From Simiduia agarivorans SA1 = DSM 21679 (GTDB lineage: Bacteria > Pseudomonadota > Gammaproteobacteria > Pseudomonadales > Cellvibrionaceae), in the NCBI RefSeq assembly GCF_000305785.2, contig NC_018868.3, positions 496,001 through 560,000 of the forward strand: a stretch of DNA of 64,000 nt. The letters run 5' to 3'. The notes under the pieces are model-generated. The model did no database searches. It was not told the origin of the DNA and saw only the letters and a list, made by a program, of their open reading frames with translations. Of the stretch, positions 53,800 to 62,506 are shown one piece after another; positions within the stretch are counted from its first letter, which is position 1; each line of letters opens with the position of its first letter. A program made the position numbers and the translations under genes.

Positions 53800-54546
53800 A
53801 TGGACTTGTTGACCATTCTGGGTGTCATTATCGGCTTTGCAGCGCTGATAGGCGGGAACTGGTTGGAAGGCGGCTCCTGGACCAGTTTGCTCAATGGTCC
53901 CGCCGCCATTATTGTCATTGGCGGCACCGTTGGTGCGGCATTGTTACAAACACCGCGCAACCGTTTACGCCGATCGTTGTCTATGCTGCCCTGGATTCTG
54001 AAGGCCCCGGCAACCCCGTATCATACCGGCGTCAAGCAGGTGGTACGCTGGGCAGCCGCAGCGCGCAAGGAAGGGTTATTGGGTCTGGAAGCGTTATCTG
54101 AATCCGAGCGCAATCCGTTTGCACGCAAAGGGCTGCAGCTGTTGGTCGATGGTAGCGAACCGGAAGACATCCGGCGAGTGCTCGAAAACGACCTGGATAT
54201 CCTCGAGTCGCGGGATATTGATGCAGTTCGGTTCTTCGAAAGCATGGGGGGCTACGCGCCAACCATCGGGATTCTGGGGGCGGTTATGGGGTTGATTTCA
54301 GTCATGCAAAACCTGGCCGATCCTTCCCAGCTTGGGCCGGGTATTGCGGTGGCTTTTGTCGCCACCATTTACGGGGTCGCCCTGGCCAACCTGCTTTTGA
54401 TTCCGGTTGCCAATAAGCTGTCACAGTGTGTTTTGGAACAAAGTCGTTACCGCGAATTGATGCTCGAAGGTATCGTGGCCATTGCCGAGGGCGAAAACCC
54501 CAAAGCTATTGAAATGAAGCTTAACGGCTACACCCAGCAGGCCTGA
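53800..54546 (+). CDS. motC: Flagellar motor protein MotC (MotA family)
   Basis: 248 residues with four membrane helices, the first two at about 5-25 and 30-50 (DLLTILGVIIGFAALIGG; PAAIIVIGGTVGAALL), the others at 150-200 (GYAPTIGILGAVMGLISVM; GIAVAFVATIYGVALANLL). The conserved cytoplasmic loop with charged residues lies between. It pairs with MotD as a second-type stator and lies 2 nt before it. In Pseudomonas MotCD supports swarming and motility under load. Confidence 0.93.
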   Translation: MDLLTILGVIIGFAALIGGNWLEGGSWTSLLNGPAAIIVIGGTVGAALLQTPRNRLRRSLSMLPWILKAPATPYHTGVKQVVRWAAAARKEGLLGLEALSESERNPFARKGLQLLVDGSEPEDIRRVLENDLDILESRDIDAVRFFESMGGYAPTIGILGAVMGLISVMQNLADPSQLGPGIAVAFVATIYGVALANLLLIPVANKLSQCVLEQSRYRELMLEGIVAIAEGENPKAIEMKLNGYTQQA

Positions 54547-54548
54547 CC

Positions 54549-55532
54549 GTGGCTCGCCGCAAACATGCCAGTGCTCACATGGCCATCAACCACGAACGCT
54601 GGCTGGTGTCTTATGCCGATTTTATAACGCTGCTGTTTGCCTTTTTTGTCGTCATGTATTCGGTGTCGCAGGTGTCGGAAGAAAAATACCGGGTACTGTC
54701 TGACACCTTAATGAGCAGTTTTAAGTTTCAGAATCAGACCCTTAACCCCATACAGGTGGGGGAACCAAGCCGTTCGCCAGAAGCCTCCGCCATTGATACC
54801 CAAACTCCCGAAACCGGCGAACAGCCGGGCAATGGCGCTTTTGATCGCCAGGTTGATCTGCCGCATATGGCAGAACAACTCCGGGAAACCTTCGGAGACC
54901 TGATTAACAGAGAATGGGTGAGTGTAACCGCCAACGAAGATTGGCTTGAAATCGAATTGAAAAGCCAGTTGCTGTTTGGTTCTGCCAGTGCTGAGCCCAA
55001 TGAAGATGCCCGTGTTATTTTTACCGAACTGGCCAGGGTGCTTGGCCAGGCCGATAATCCGGTACAGGTTGAAGGGCACACAGACAACGATCCCATTGTG
55101 ACCGACCGTTATCCCTCAAACTGGGAGCTGAGCGCCGCGAGAGCCAGTGCTGCTGTCAAATTATTGGCAGAGTCCGGGGTGGATTCGCGCCGTTTAGCCG
55201 CTGTGGGCTATGGAGAATTTCAGCCTATTGCCGATAACAGCACAGAAGCCGGGCGAAGCCAGAATCGCAGAGTGGCGATCATGGTTGCACGCGCGCCAAT
55301 TAATCGGCCTGTACGAAACCTCGCAGACGCAAACATCGAGCCACGGCCGGCCCAACCTGAAGAGGATCGCCAACCGGAGGTTTCCGAGTCTCAACAAACC
55401 GGGCCGGAAGAACCGCCCGCCACCAGCAATGGCTTGCGGGCGATCAAGCTGAAAAGTGGTGGGCTATTGTTTACCAGTGATCCTGAACGTATTCGGGAAG
55501 CACAAGATCCAGAGGCTGATCAGCAGCAATAA
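54549..55532 (+). CDS. motD: Flagellar motor protein MotD (MotB family)
   Basis: 327 residues, GTG start. One membrane helix about 18-42 with the proton-binding Asp24 (SYADFITLLFAFFVVMYS). OmpA-like peptidoglycan-binding domain about 145-245 (VEGHTDNDPI, NWELSAARASAAVKLL, GYGEFQPIADN, NRRVAIMV). A Pro/Glu/Gln-rich tail of about 70 residues follows. Confidence 0.93.
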   Translation: MARRKHASAHMAINHERWLVSYADFITLLFAFFVVMYSVSQVSEEKYRVLSDTLMSSFKFQNQTLNPIQVGEPSRSPEASAIDTQTPETGEQPGNGAFDRQVDLPHMAEQLRETFGDLINREWVSVTANEDWLEIELKSQLLFGSASAEPNEDARVIFTELARVLGQADNPVQVEGHTDNDPIVTDRYPSNWELSAARASAAVKLLAESGVDSRRLAAVGYGEFQPIADNSTEAGRSQNRRVAIMVARAPINRPVRNLADANIEPRPAQPEEDRQPEVSESQQTGPEEPPATSNGLRAIKLKSGGLLFTSDPERIREAQDPEADQQQ

Positions 55533-55533
55533 C

Positions 55534-56322
55534 GTGGAAATTTGGACCGTTGCCAATCAGAAAGGTGGCGTGGGTAAAACCACCACCGCAATTACCCTGG
55601 CCGGTTTGCTGGCGGAGCAGGGCCGTCGCGTTTTGCTTGTTGATATGGATCCTCACGGTTCTCTGTCGGCCTATTTCGGGCACAATCCGGATCAGCAGTC
55701 ACTCAGTAGCTACACCCTGTTTGAACAGCGGGAATCCCTTAATCCTAATCTGGTTTTATCTACTTGCAAGCCTACCGACTTGGACAGTGTTCGTGTTATT
55801 CCTGCCTCAATGGCGCTTGCCACTCTGGAACGCCAGGCGATTGGGCGCGACGGTATGGGGCTGGTGATCGGCAAAGCGTTGGCAATGATATCTTCAAATA
55901 TTGACGTTGCAATTATTGATTCTCCACCATTACTGGGTGTATTGCTCGTAAATGCGATTGCCGCCTGTGAAAAGCTGGTGATTCCTGTGCAGACTGAATA
56001 CCTGGCATTAAAAGGGCTTGAACGAATGCTGCACACGCTTGAAATGATGGCGCGCTCCAGAAAAAGCCGATTGCAACCCGTGATTCTGCCAACCATGTTT
56101 GACCGCAGAACGCAGGCGAGCGTCAGCAGCTTACGGCAATTGAGAAACCAATACGGCGACCAGGTGTTTCCGGGCAAAATACCGGTAGATACCCGGTTTC
56201 GCGACGCATCCAAAATGGGGCGGTTTCCCCATCGCATGAATCCCGTAGGCCACGGCGTCACCGATTACCGTCAGTTTCTGAAATGGTTTGCCGGATCTGC
56301 GCCACTGGAGCAGGTGTCATGA
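55534..56322 (+). CDS. parC: ParA-family ATPase ParC (chemotaxis array positioning)
   Basis: 262 residues from GTG 55534, one base after the motD stop; the frame is open back into motD. Walker A KGGVGKTTTAITLAG, DMDPHGSLSAYFGHN and IDSPPLLGVLL mark a ParA-type ATPase. In Vibrio and Pseudomonas the equivalent gene next to a CheW-like parP positions chemotaxis arrays at the pole. ATGA overlap with the next gene. Confidence 0.88.
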   Translation: MEIWTVANQKGGVGKTTTAITLAGLLAEQGRRVLLVDMDPHGSLSAYFGHNPDQQSLSSYTLFEQRESLNPNLVLSTCKPTDLDSVRVIPASMALATLERQAIGRDGMGLVIGKALAMISSNIDVAIIDSPPLLGVLLVNAIAACEKLVIPVQTEYLALKGLERMLHTLEMMARSRKSRLQPVILPTMFDRRTQASVSSLRQLRNQYGDQVFPGKIPVDTRFRDASKMGRFPHRMNPVGHGVTDYRQFLKWFAGSAPLEQVS

Positions 56323-57212
56323 GCCTGAATAACCCGCAAGACAGCGTGTGCGATTATCTGGCAGAGCTGCTCTACGACGCTGAGGACGTACCTCTGGAAA
56401 CCGGCCCGGATCGGAACAGTCGGGAGAGCCCACAAGCCGGGTCGGTAGAGACGGATTCCGACACAAAGCCAGTTACCCAGGCTAAACCCGTAGTACGCGA
56501 AACACGAGAACCAGATCTGGCGGAATCTGACGCGGTTGATCGGGAAAAACTGAACCGATTATTGAATTCAGCACAATTTGCCAGAACCGCATTGGCCTCT
56601 GAAGTCAAGGCCGCGCCACTCACCACCGTAAACCCGCCAGCTGCTCAGGAACCTGTCGATAAAGTCATTGAGACCCCCGACGAGGACACCCAGTTGCTCG
56701 TTGAACCGCATGAGCAAGCGGTTTTACAGTGGTGTGAAAACGGCCGACCACAATGGGCCCAGGAACGATTCGATGTGCTCTTGTTCAAGGTTTATGGGTT
56801 GACATTGGCGGTGCCTTTGATTGCCCTGGGCCAGATACAGCCTATAGATGAACAGTTGACGCCACTGTTCGGTCAGGCCGACTGGTTTATGGGCATTCAG
56901 CCAACCCCCATGGGAAAAATCAAAACGGTTAATACTGCGCTATTTGTTATGCCCGAAAGATATAACAAAGCCTTTCTGGACACGGCTAAATACGTCATCT
57001 CTATTCACGGGGTGCCTTGGGGGCTGGCGGTTGACTCGGTGGAACAGCCCAAAACCTTGTCGCCGGAGGATGTGAAATGGCGATCGGGGCGCACGCAAAG
57101 GCCATGGTTGGCCGGCACAGTGAAGGAATACATGTGCGCACTCATTGATATTCCCAATATGGCTGAATTGTTGAATGCGTCCGACAAGAACAGCCGCAAA
57201 CCGCGTCTATAA
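56319..57212 (+). CDS. parP: ParP, CheW-domain protein
   Basis: 297 residues from ATG 56319 (ATGA overlap with parC). The first 140 residues are disordered and charged. The C-terminal 150 residues are CheW-like (FDVLLFKVYGLTLAVPLIALG, WFMGIQPTPMGKIKTVNTALFV, GVPWGLAVDSVEQPK). In the ParC/ParP system this domain links ParC to the CheA/receptor array. Length and architecture fit. Confidence 0.85.
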   Translation: MSLNNPQDSVCDYLAELLYDAEDVPLETGPDRNSRESPQAGSVETDSDTKPVTQAKPVVRETREPDLAESDAVDREKLNRLLNSAQFARTALASEVKAAPLTTVNPPAAQEPVDKVIETPDEDTQLLVEPHEQAVLQWCENGRPQWAQERFDVLLFKVYGLTLAVPLIALGQIQPIDEQLTPLFGQADWFMGIQPTPMGKIKTVNTALFVMPERYNKAFLDTAKYVISIHGVPWGLAVDSVEQPKTLSPEDVKWRSGRTQRPWLAGTVKEYMCALIDIPNMAELLNASDKNSRKPRL

Positions 57213-57227
57213 AGCTGTTGAACTGAC

Positions 57228-57243
57228 TGGCACAGATGCTGCT
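57228..57243 (+). promoter_or_regulatory. Possible sigma-54 promoter of cheW
   Basis: TGGCACAGATGCTGCT has a perfect -24 TGGCAC and correctly phased -12 CTGC. It sits in the 91-nt gap between parP and cheW. Confidence 0.55.
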
Positions 57244-57303
57244 TTAAACTATATTTAAGAAACAGTCGTTAGTTTTTTGACGCTTTAGCTGAGGAATGTC
57301 CGC

Positions 57304-57789
57304 ATGGCTACCAGTTCTACCAAAACCAAGTCCAGTGATGACCCCATTCTCCAGTGGGTGACGTTCAAGCTGGCGGGCGAAACCTATGGCATCAATGTCA
57401 TGCAGGTGCAGGAAGTCCTGCGCTATTCGGAAATAGCGCCGGTGCCGGGTGCGCCTTCCTATGTGCTGGGGATCATCAATCTGCGCGGCAATGTGGTAAC
57501 GGTCATTGATACCCGTCACCGTTTTGGTCTTGAGTCCGGTGAAATAAACGACAATACCCGGATTGTCATCATTGAAGCCGACAGTCACGTGGTGGGTATT
57601 CTGGTAGATAGTGTGGCGGAAGTGGTTTACCTCCGGCAATCAGAAATAGAAACCGCACCCAATGTGGGTAACGATGAAAGTGCCAAATTCATCCAGGGCG
57701 TTTGCCATAAAAACAATGAGCTGTTGATTCTCATTGAACTGAACAAGCTGCTGTCTGATGGTGAATGGGCAGAGCTGGAGAGCATCTGA
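57304..57789 (+). CDS. cheW: Chemotaxis coupling protein CheW
   Basis: 161 residues, a full CheW domain: ILQWVTFKLAGETYGINVMQVQEVLRY, ILGIINLRGNVVTVID and GILVDSVAEVVYL. It links receptors to CheA. AGGAATGTC precedes the ATG. The next gene starts 1 nt after its stop. Confidence 0.96.
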   Translation: MATSSTKTKSSDDPILQWVTFKLAGETYGINVMQVQEVLRYSEIAPVPGAPSYVLGIINLRGNVVTVIDTRHRFGLESGEINDNTRIVIIEADSHVVGILVDSVAEVVYLRQSEIETAPNVGNDESAKFIQGVCHKNNELLILIELNKLLSDGEWAELESI

Positions 57790-57790
57790 C

Positions 57791-58234
57791 ATGATGGCGT
57801 CTATTCTTGCGGGTCTCTCGGATCTCAATTGGATACTGGTAGGGGCGGTGATGGTCAGCTGGATGGCCACCGCATTTGCTTTGATGAGCCTGCGTCAGAC
57901 CCGCTTGCAGGAGCAGAAAACCCAGGCATTGCTCGCCAGTTTGCAGCACGATCTGATGGCGAACAGCCATGGCTTGGTGGGCATGGGCAAAAAACTGTTG
58001 ACCATTGAAAAGGCGATAAAACCAAAAACCGATAAACCTCTACGACAGACGGCACCCAAAACGGCTGATAACGTGGTTTCGCTTTCTGATAAACAGGAGA
58101 AGCGCTACCGTCAGGCACGTCTCATGCTGGGTCAGGGATTAAGCGTTGAACAGGTCGCCAATGCTTCCGGTATTTCGCTGGCTGAAGCATCGTTGATTGC
58201 CATGTTGCGTGAACCGCGACAGGCTATGGTCTGA
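57791..58234 (+). CDS. Membrane-anchored DUF2802-type protein
   Basis: 147 residues. One N-terminal membrane helix (NWILVGAVMVSWMATAFALM), a short coiled segment (RLQEQKTQALLASL), a basic linker and a C-terminal HTH-like helix pair (RYRQARLMLGQGLSVEQVANASGISLAEASLI). This matches the DUF2802 protein found after cheW in Pseudomonas-type flagellar loci. Function unknown; a polar or chemotaxis-array role is possible by context. Overlaps the next gene by one base. Confidence 0.8.
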   Translation: MMASILAGLSDLNWILVGAVMVSWMATAFALMSLRQTRLQEQKTQALLASLQHDLMANSHGLVGMGKKLLTIEKAIKPKTDKPLRQTAPKTADNVVSLSDKQEKRYRQARLMLGQGLSVEQVANASGISLAEASLIAMLREPRQAMV

Positions 58235-58755
58235 TGTTGCGTGCAACCGGAGTTGCGTTTGTTATCTGTGTGCTGGCCGGCTGCAGTTTTGTCGATCGCC
58301 AGAAGACCACTGAGACCCGCTATCAGGAAGTTTCTGTTAACCCGGCTGTCTGGGCCAGTATCATACCTGGTGTGACTGATGAGCAATGGCTTTTGCGCCA
58401 TCTCGGCCCACCCGCAACCATCGAAAAGAAGCAGCAGACCCAAATTTTTGTTTATCCCTTGGTGGCTCAGACTACCGACCGGTTAAACGTGTTTTTATTT
58501 TATAACCGGCGTTCTGTGGACCAGGCCTATTTCCAGAAGCACATCTATTTGGAAGCGGGTAAAGTCAGCCGCATAGAAACGGTGCAGCCTGTGCCTGCCA
58601 TGGTAGCTACTCAAATCGTGAACGTAGCGCAACAGCAGGCCAGTCCAGTAACAGAGCCGGTCACACCGTCTGCACCGGCTGCAGAACAAGACCCCTATAC
58701 CGACGGTCAGACGGATCCTTTTGAACACCCGTGGCCATTTGGCAGCTCACGCTGA
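58234..58755 (+). CDS. Predicted outer-membrane or periplasmic lipoprotein
   Basis: 173 residues. Signal peptide with lipobox VLAGC, modified Cys17. After a short linker there is a compact domain with WASIIPGVTDEQWLLRHLGPPATIEKK, a pattern like SmpA/BamE-type domains (helix then G-x-P), and a Gln/Pro/Ala-rich tail. It ends the chemotaxis run of genes and converges with yciK (7-nt gap, no terminator visible). Specific function not recognised. Confidence 0.75.
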   Translation: MLRATGVAFVICVLAGCSFVDRQKTTETRYQEVSVNPAVWASIIPGVTDEQWLLRHLGPPATIEKKQQTQIFVYPLVAQTTDRLNVFLFYNRRSVDQAYFQKHIYLEAGKVSRIETVQPVPAMVATQIVNVAQQQASPVTEPVTPSAPAAEQDPYTDGQTDPFEHPWPFGSSR

Positions 58756-58762
58756 ACCGATT

Positions 58763-59518
58763 TTAAATTTCGCTATCCCAATCAAATTGCTTGCCTGAGT
58801 GCACAGCCGAATCTGGCCCCAACAGCCATAGGTAGGCAGGCATTAACGCATCGGCGGGCTTTACGTCTTCCGGATTTTCCGCCGGGTAGGCCGCAGCTCG
58901 CATCGCGGTGCGTGTAGCGGCGGGGTTAATGCTGTTAGCCCTGACCTGGCTGGTTCCATCTTCCTCATCGGCCAGTGTTTGCATCAGGTTTTCTTGCGCG
59001 GCCTTACTCGCTGCGTAAGCGCCCCAATACGCGCGTCCCCGGTAGCCCACGCTGGAGCCTGTGAACACTACGCTTGCGCTGGGCGCTGCGCGCAATAGTG
59101 GTAATAGCGACTTGACCATCAGAAAGGGGGCTGTGGCATTCACCTGCAGTATTTTCTGCCAGGTGTCGGCGGCATAATTTTCTAATGGCGTTCGTTCACC
59201 CAGTTCAGCTGCATTAAACAAAATGCCGTCAATTCTTCCGAATGCGTCGTCAATTTTGTCGGCCATGTCGATGTAGTCTTTTTCCACCGCGCCTTCAAAA
59301 TTAATTGGGTAGATAGCGGCCTGAGGCAAATTTTCAGCGTCTATGGCGTCGTACACCTGCTCAAGCTTAGCGATGGTTCTTCCCATCAAAACCACGGTTG
59401 CGCCGTGACGTGCAAACGTGAGTGCTGCCTGTTTGCCGATGCCGGAACCTGCACCAGTTACAATAATAATTTTGTCTTTGAGCAGGTCTTTTGCAGGTGC
59501 GTATTCGGATAATTTCAT
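58763..59518 (-). CDS. yciK: Short-chain dehydrogenase YciK
   Basis: 251 residues. Rossmann motif TGAGSGIGKQAAL and the catalytic Tyr-x3-Lys in WGAYAASKAAQEN. The strong similarity to YciK of Pseudomonas (next to mupP) rests on context plus NSINPAATRTAMRA. The reaction is not established. Last gene of the minus-strand operon; its start overlaps the mupP stop by 4 nt. Confidence 0.88.
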   Translation of the reverse strand: MKLSEYAPAKDLLKDKIIIVTGAGSGIGKQAALTFARHGATVVLMGRTIAKLEQVYDAIDAENLPQAAIYPINFEGAVEKDYIDMADKIDDAFGRIDGILFNAAELGERTPLENYAADTWQKILQVNATAPFLMVKSLLPLLRAAPSASVVFTGSSVGYRGRAYWGAYAASKAAQENLMQTLADEEDGTSQVRANSINPAATRTAMRAAAYPAENPEDVKPADALMPAYLWLLGPDSAVHSGKQFDWDSEI

Positions 59519-60198
59519 GAGGCGTATTTCAACAAATTGGGGTGTATGGCATTAATGCTGCTGCGGATAAGCACGGCTAACTCATTGCTGGTATGGGCCA
59601 CGGCTTTGGCTTGCCATTCGCTGGGTCGGGTGTCAATTTCAAGATAGCCGTAGCCAGCCGCATAGGCAACCATGCCGGCGCGCAATGCGGCCTGGATATC
59701 CCTTTCATGATCACCGCAATAAATACAGTTTTGCTCATCGGCACCGAGCAGCGCCGCCGCCAGCTGTAAAGACTCGGGGTGTGGTTTTGGGCTTTTTACC
59801 TCATCGCCGCACACCAACACATTCGGTGTCAGGGATAAGCGAGCGAGCAGGTTGTCGGTAAAGCGCTTGGGCTTATTGGTGACAACGCCCCAGGCGATTC
59901 CATGGGCGGTCAGGTCGTTGATCAGGTCTGACAGTCCTGCGTAGACCGCTGCCCGCTCACCAATGCGTCGGGTGTAGCCCTCGAGAAACGCTTGCTTCTG
60001 GGTCTCGGTCGCCTCGGTCACGTCAAAGGTCAGCGCCGCCATGGCGGCCGCGCCACCATTGATCCGATCGCGCATGTTAACCGGGTCAACGGCGGGCAAG
60101 GATAAGGTCTGGCGTAATTCGTCGGCAACGGCAATAAAGTCCGGAGCGGTATCGACCAGCGTGCCGTCGAGATCAAACAGTACTGCTATTTCAGTCAT
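59515..60198 (-). CDS. mupP: HAD phosphatase, N-acetylmuramic acid 6-phosphate phosphatase MupP
   Basis: 227 residues. HAD motif [16 protein letters not shown], motif [18 protein letters not shown] and [12 protein letters not shown]. It is in the Gph/phosphoglycolate phosphatase family; the ubiG-mupP-yciK order as in Pseudomonas favours MupP of cell-wall recycling over true Gph. The start overlaps ubiG by 8 nt. Confidence 0.85.
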   Translation of the reverse strand: MTEIAVLFDLDGTLVDTAPDFIAVADELRQTLSLPAVDPVNMRDRINGGAAAMAALTFDVTEATETQKQAFLEGYTRRIGERAAVYAGLSDLINDLTAHGIAWGVVTNKPKRFTDNLLARLSLTPNVLVCGDEVKSPKPHPESLQLAAALLGADEQNCIYCGDHERDIQAALRAGMVAYAAGYGYLEIDTRPSEWQAKAVAHTSNELAVLIRSSINAIHPNLLKYAS

Positions 60199-60910
60199 GG
60201 GGTTTCCGTGCTTGTACCAGATAATTCACGGACACATCTTGGTCATCGAGCTTGTACTGGCGCGTAAAAGGATTATAGGTCATGCCTGTCATATGGCCGA
60301 TCTGAAGTCCAGCGCTGCGTAACCAGCCTGCGAGCTCAGAGGGCCTGATAAATTTGGCGTATTCATGGGTGCCTTTCGGCAGCAGCTTCAGGACGTACTC
60401 TGCACCAATGATTGCGAAGGCGTAGGCCTTCGGATTGCGGTTAATGGTGGAGAAAAACAGGTGACCACCAGGCTTTACCATCGCCGCACAAGCGCGAATG
60501 ACAGAAGCGGGGTCGGGGACATGTTCCAGCATTTCCAGGCATGTTACTACATCGAAACGGTTGGCGTTTTCGCTGGCGTAGGCCTCCGCTGTGGTCTGGT
60601 GGTAATCGATATCGAGGTTAGATTCCAGCGCGTGCAGCCTGGCCACTTTCAGCGGGGTTTCACCCATATCAATGCCGGTCACCGACGCGCCCCGTTGGGC
60701 CATGGCTTCGGTTAACAGGCCGCCACCACAGCCCACGTCCAGTATTTTTTTGCCGGCAACGTTAGCGTGTTTGTCGATGTAATTGGCCCGCAACGGATTG
60801 ATATCGTGCAGCGGTTTGAATTCACTCGAGGGATCCCACCAGCGATTGGCCAGGGCCTCGAATTTTGCCACCTCGGCCGGGTCAACATTGGTTGAGGTGT
60901 GGGTTTTCAT
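60191..60910 (-). CDS. ubiG: Ubiquinone biosynthesis O-methyltransferase UbiG
   Basis: 239 residues from ATG 60910, with AGGAC upstream. SAM-binding motif [20 protein letters not shown], then [16 protein letters not shown] and [20 protein letters not shown], which are specific to UbiG/Coq3. It carries out the two O-methylations of ubiquinone synthesis. 4-nt overlap with mtaD. Confidence 0.95.
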   Translation of the reverse strand: MKTHTSTNVDPAEVAKFEALANRWWDPSSEFKPLHDINPLRANYIDKHANVAGKKILDVGCGGGLLTEAMAQRGASVTGIDMGETPLKVARLHALESNLDIDYHQTTAEAYASENANRFDVVTCLEMLEHVPDPASVIRACAAMVKPGGHLFFSTINRNPKAYAFAIIGAEYVLKLLPKGTHEYAKFIRPSELAGWLRSAGLQIGHMTGMTYNPFTRQYKLDDQDVSVNYLVQARKPHD

Positions 60911-62235
60911 GGTTGTCGTCCTGTTACTATCTTCTTCTGCCATTGTTGCGCCCGCTGCGCCAGCTGATCGACGTCCAGCGTTGTGAGGGCGTGATCGATG
61001 AGTAGCGCGTTGCCGTCAACCCACAGGTGTGAGGCCGAATGGGCATTGTCGTTGTACACCAACTGGGCGACGGGATCATAGCAGGGCAGGTTGCCGATGC
61101 CGGTCAGCGGGAAAGCGGCGATGTCTGCGCGCTTGCCTTTTTCAATACTGCCTGTCTCGTTGTCGATACCCAGTGCCTTTGCGCCATTAATGGTGGCCAT
61201 GCTCAGGCATTCGTGGGCCGAAAGACTGGCAGGGTTTCCGGAGGCGATTTTCGCCAAAAACGCCGCCGATTTCATCTCTCCGGCCATATTCAGATCGTTG
61301 TTGCTGGCGCAGCCGTCGGTCCCCAGTGCGACATTGACGCCATTCTCAATCAATTTTGTCACCGGGCAGATGCCGGAGGCGAGTTTCATGTTGCTCTCGG
61401 GGCAATGCACCACATGGCATTGCCATTGCTGAACCAGTTCAATATCCCGATCGGTTAATTGGGTCATGTGCACCAATTGGGTCCTGGGGCCCAGCACGCC
61501 CAGCTGCGCCAGTCGCTCCAATGGGCGGATGTCGCCTGCGTTGGCAATCTCGGTGGCGGTTTCGTGCGCGTGAATCTGAATACCTGCATCCAGTTCGGAT
61601 GCCAGCGTCGCAACCCGGCTGAGTGCCTGGTCATTTACGGTGTAAGGTGCGTGCGGCCCGAAGGCGATGGCGATACGGTCGTAGTTGCGGTAGTCATCAT
61701 GAAGTTTCAGGCCCTTGCTGAAATACTCGTCTTCGGTCGCTGCCCAAGGGGTAGGGAAGTCTATGATCGGGAAGGTGATCTGGGCGCGCAAGCCCGCCTC
61801 GCGCACAGCCTTGGCGGCCGCGTCCGGGTAGAAGTACATATCGGAGAAACAGCTCGTGCCCGAGCGTATCATCTCGGCTGTGGCGAGCAGGGTGCCGTCG
61901 TAAACGAAGTCGAAGCCCACATGGCGGCCCTCTGCCGGCCAGATATGCTGTTCCAGCCAGGTCTGTAGCGACAGGTCGTCGGCGTAGCCCCGCAATAGCG
62001 TCATGGCCGCATGACCGTGCGCGTTAATAAAGCCAGGGGTGACCAGGTGATGATCCAGGTGGTGCTCAGTCTCTGCCAGGTATTGTCGGGTCGCCTGCGT
62101 TTGGCTGGTTATGTCCACGATTTTTCCGTCAGAGATCACCAGAGCGCAGTCACTGAGTACGCGACCCTCTGGTGCCGCCGGTGCTATCCACTTCGCATTG
62201 ATCACCAGATCGACGGTTTGTTTGCCTGAATTCAT
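60907..62235 (-). CDS. mtaD: 5-methylthioadenosine/S-adenosylhomocysteine deaminase
   Basis: 442 residues from ATG 62235 (an earlier GTG at 62247 is too close to its GAGG). TRZ/ATZ-type amidohydrolase: metal-binding [33 protein letters not shown], and [14 protein letters not shown]. In Pseudomonas this gene heads the same operon. It lies divergently from gyrA. Confidence 0.9.
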   Translation of the reverse strand: MNSGKQTVDLVINAKWIAPAAPEGRVLSDCALVISDGKIVDITSQTQATRQYLAETEHHLDHHLVTPGFINAHGHAAMTLLRGYADDLSLQTWLEQHIWPAEGRHVGFDFVYDGTLLATAEMIRSGTSCFSDMYFYPDAAAKAVREAGLRAQITFPIIDFPTPWAATEDEYFSKGLKLHDDYRNYDRIAIAFGPHAPYTVNDQALSRVATLASELDAGIQIHAHETATEIANAGDIRPLERLAQLGVLGPRTQLVHMTQLTDRDIELVQQWQCHVVHCPESNMKLASGICPVTKLIENGVNVALGTDGCASNNDLNMAGEMKSAAFLAKIASGNPASLSAHECLSMATINGAKALGIDNETGSIEKGKRADIAAFPLTGIGNLPCYDPVAQLVYNDNAHSASHLWVDGNALLIDHALTTLDVDQLAQRAQQWQKKIVTGRQP

Positions 62236-62506
62236 GGAATTTCTCACCCTCTATTCTGGTTGCTTTTTGACCAGTTCGTGTGCCGCTCGGGCTCCGGTCG
62301 GGCAGTATACCTAGGATGTTCGCTCAGCATCAGGGGCAGTGCCTATGTAATTGAATTTATGGTAGTATCCGGCGATTGTGCGGGCTGTAAAGCCGCGCCT
62401 GACTCTGCCAGCGCAGAGGTGCTCGAAAAACCACCTTTGCAGCCTACTTTTTGAGCTGCGCGGGGTTGCAGGGCTAAGACCAACAAGCAAAGGATAAAGA
62501 GCCTCC

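Noticed and set aside
62236..62506. A small gene or strong promoter in the gap before gyrA
   Set aside because: Short open frames there have no ribosome binding site or family pattern, and no convincing -35/-10 pair was found.
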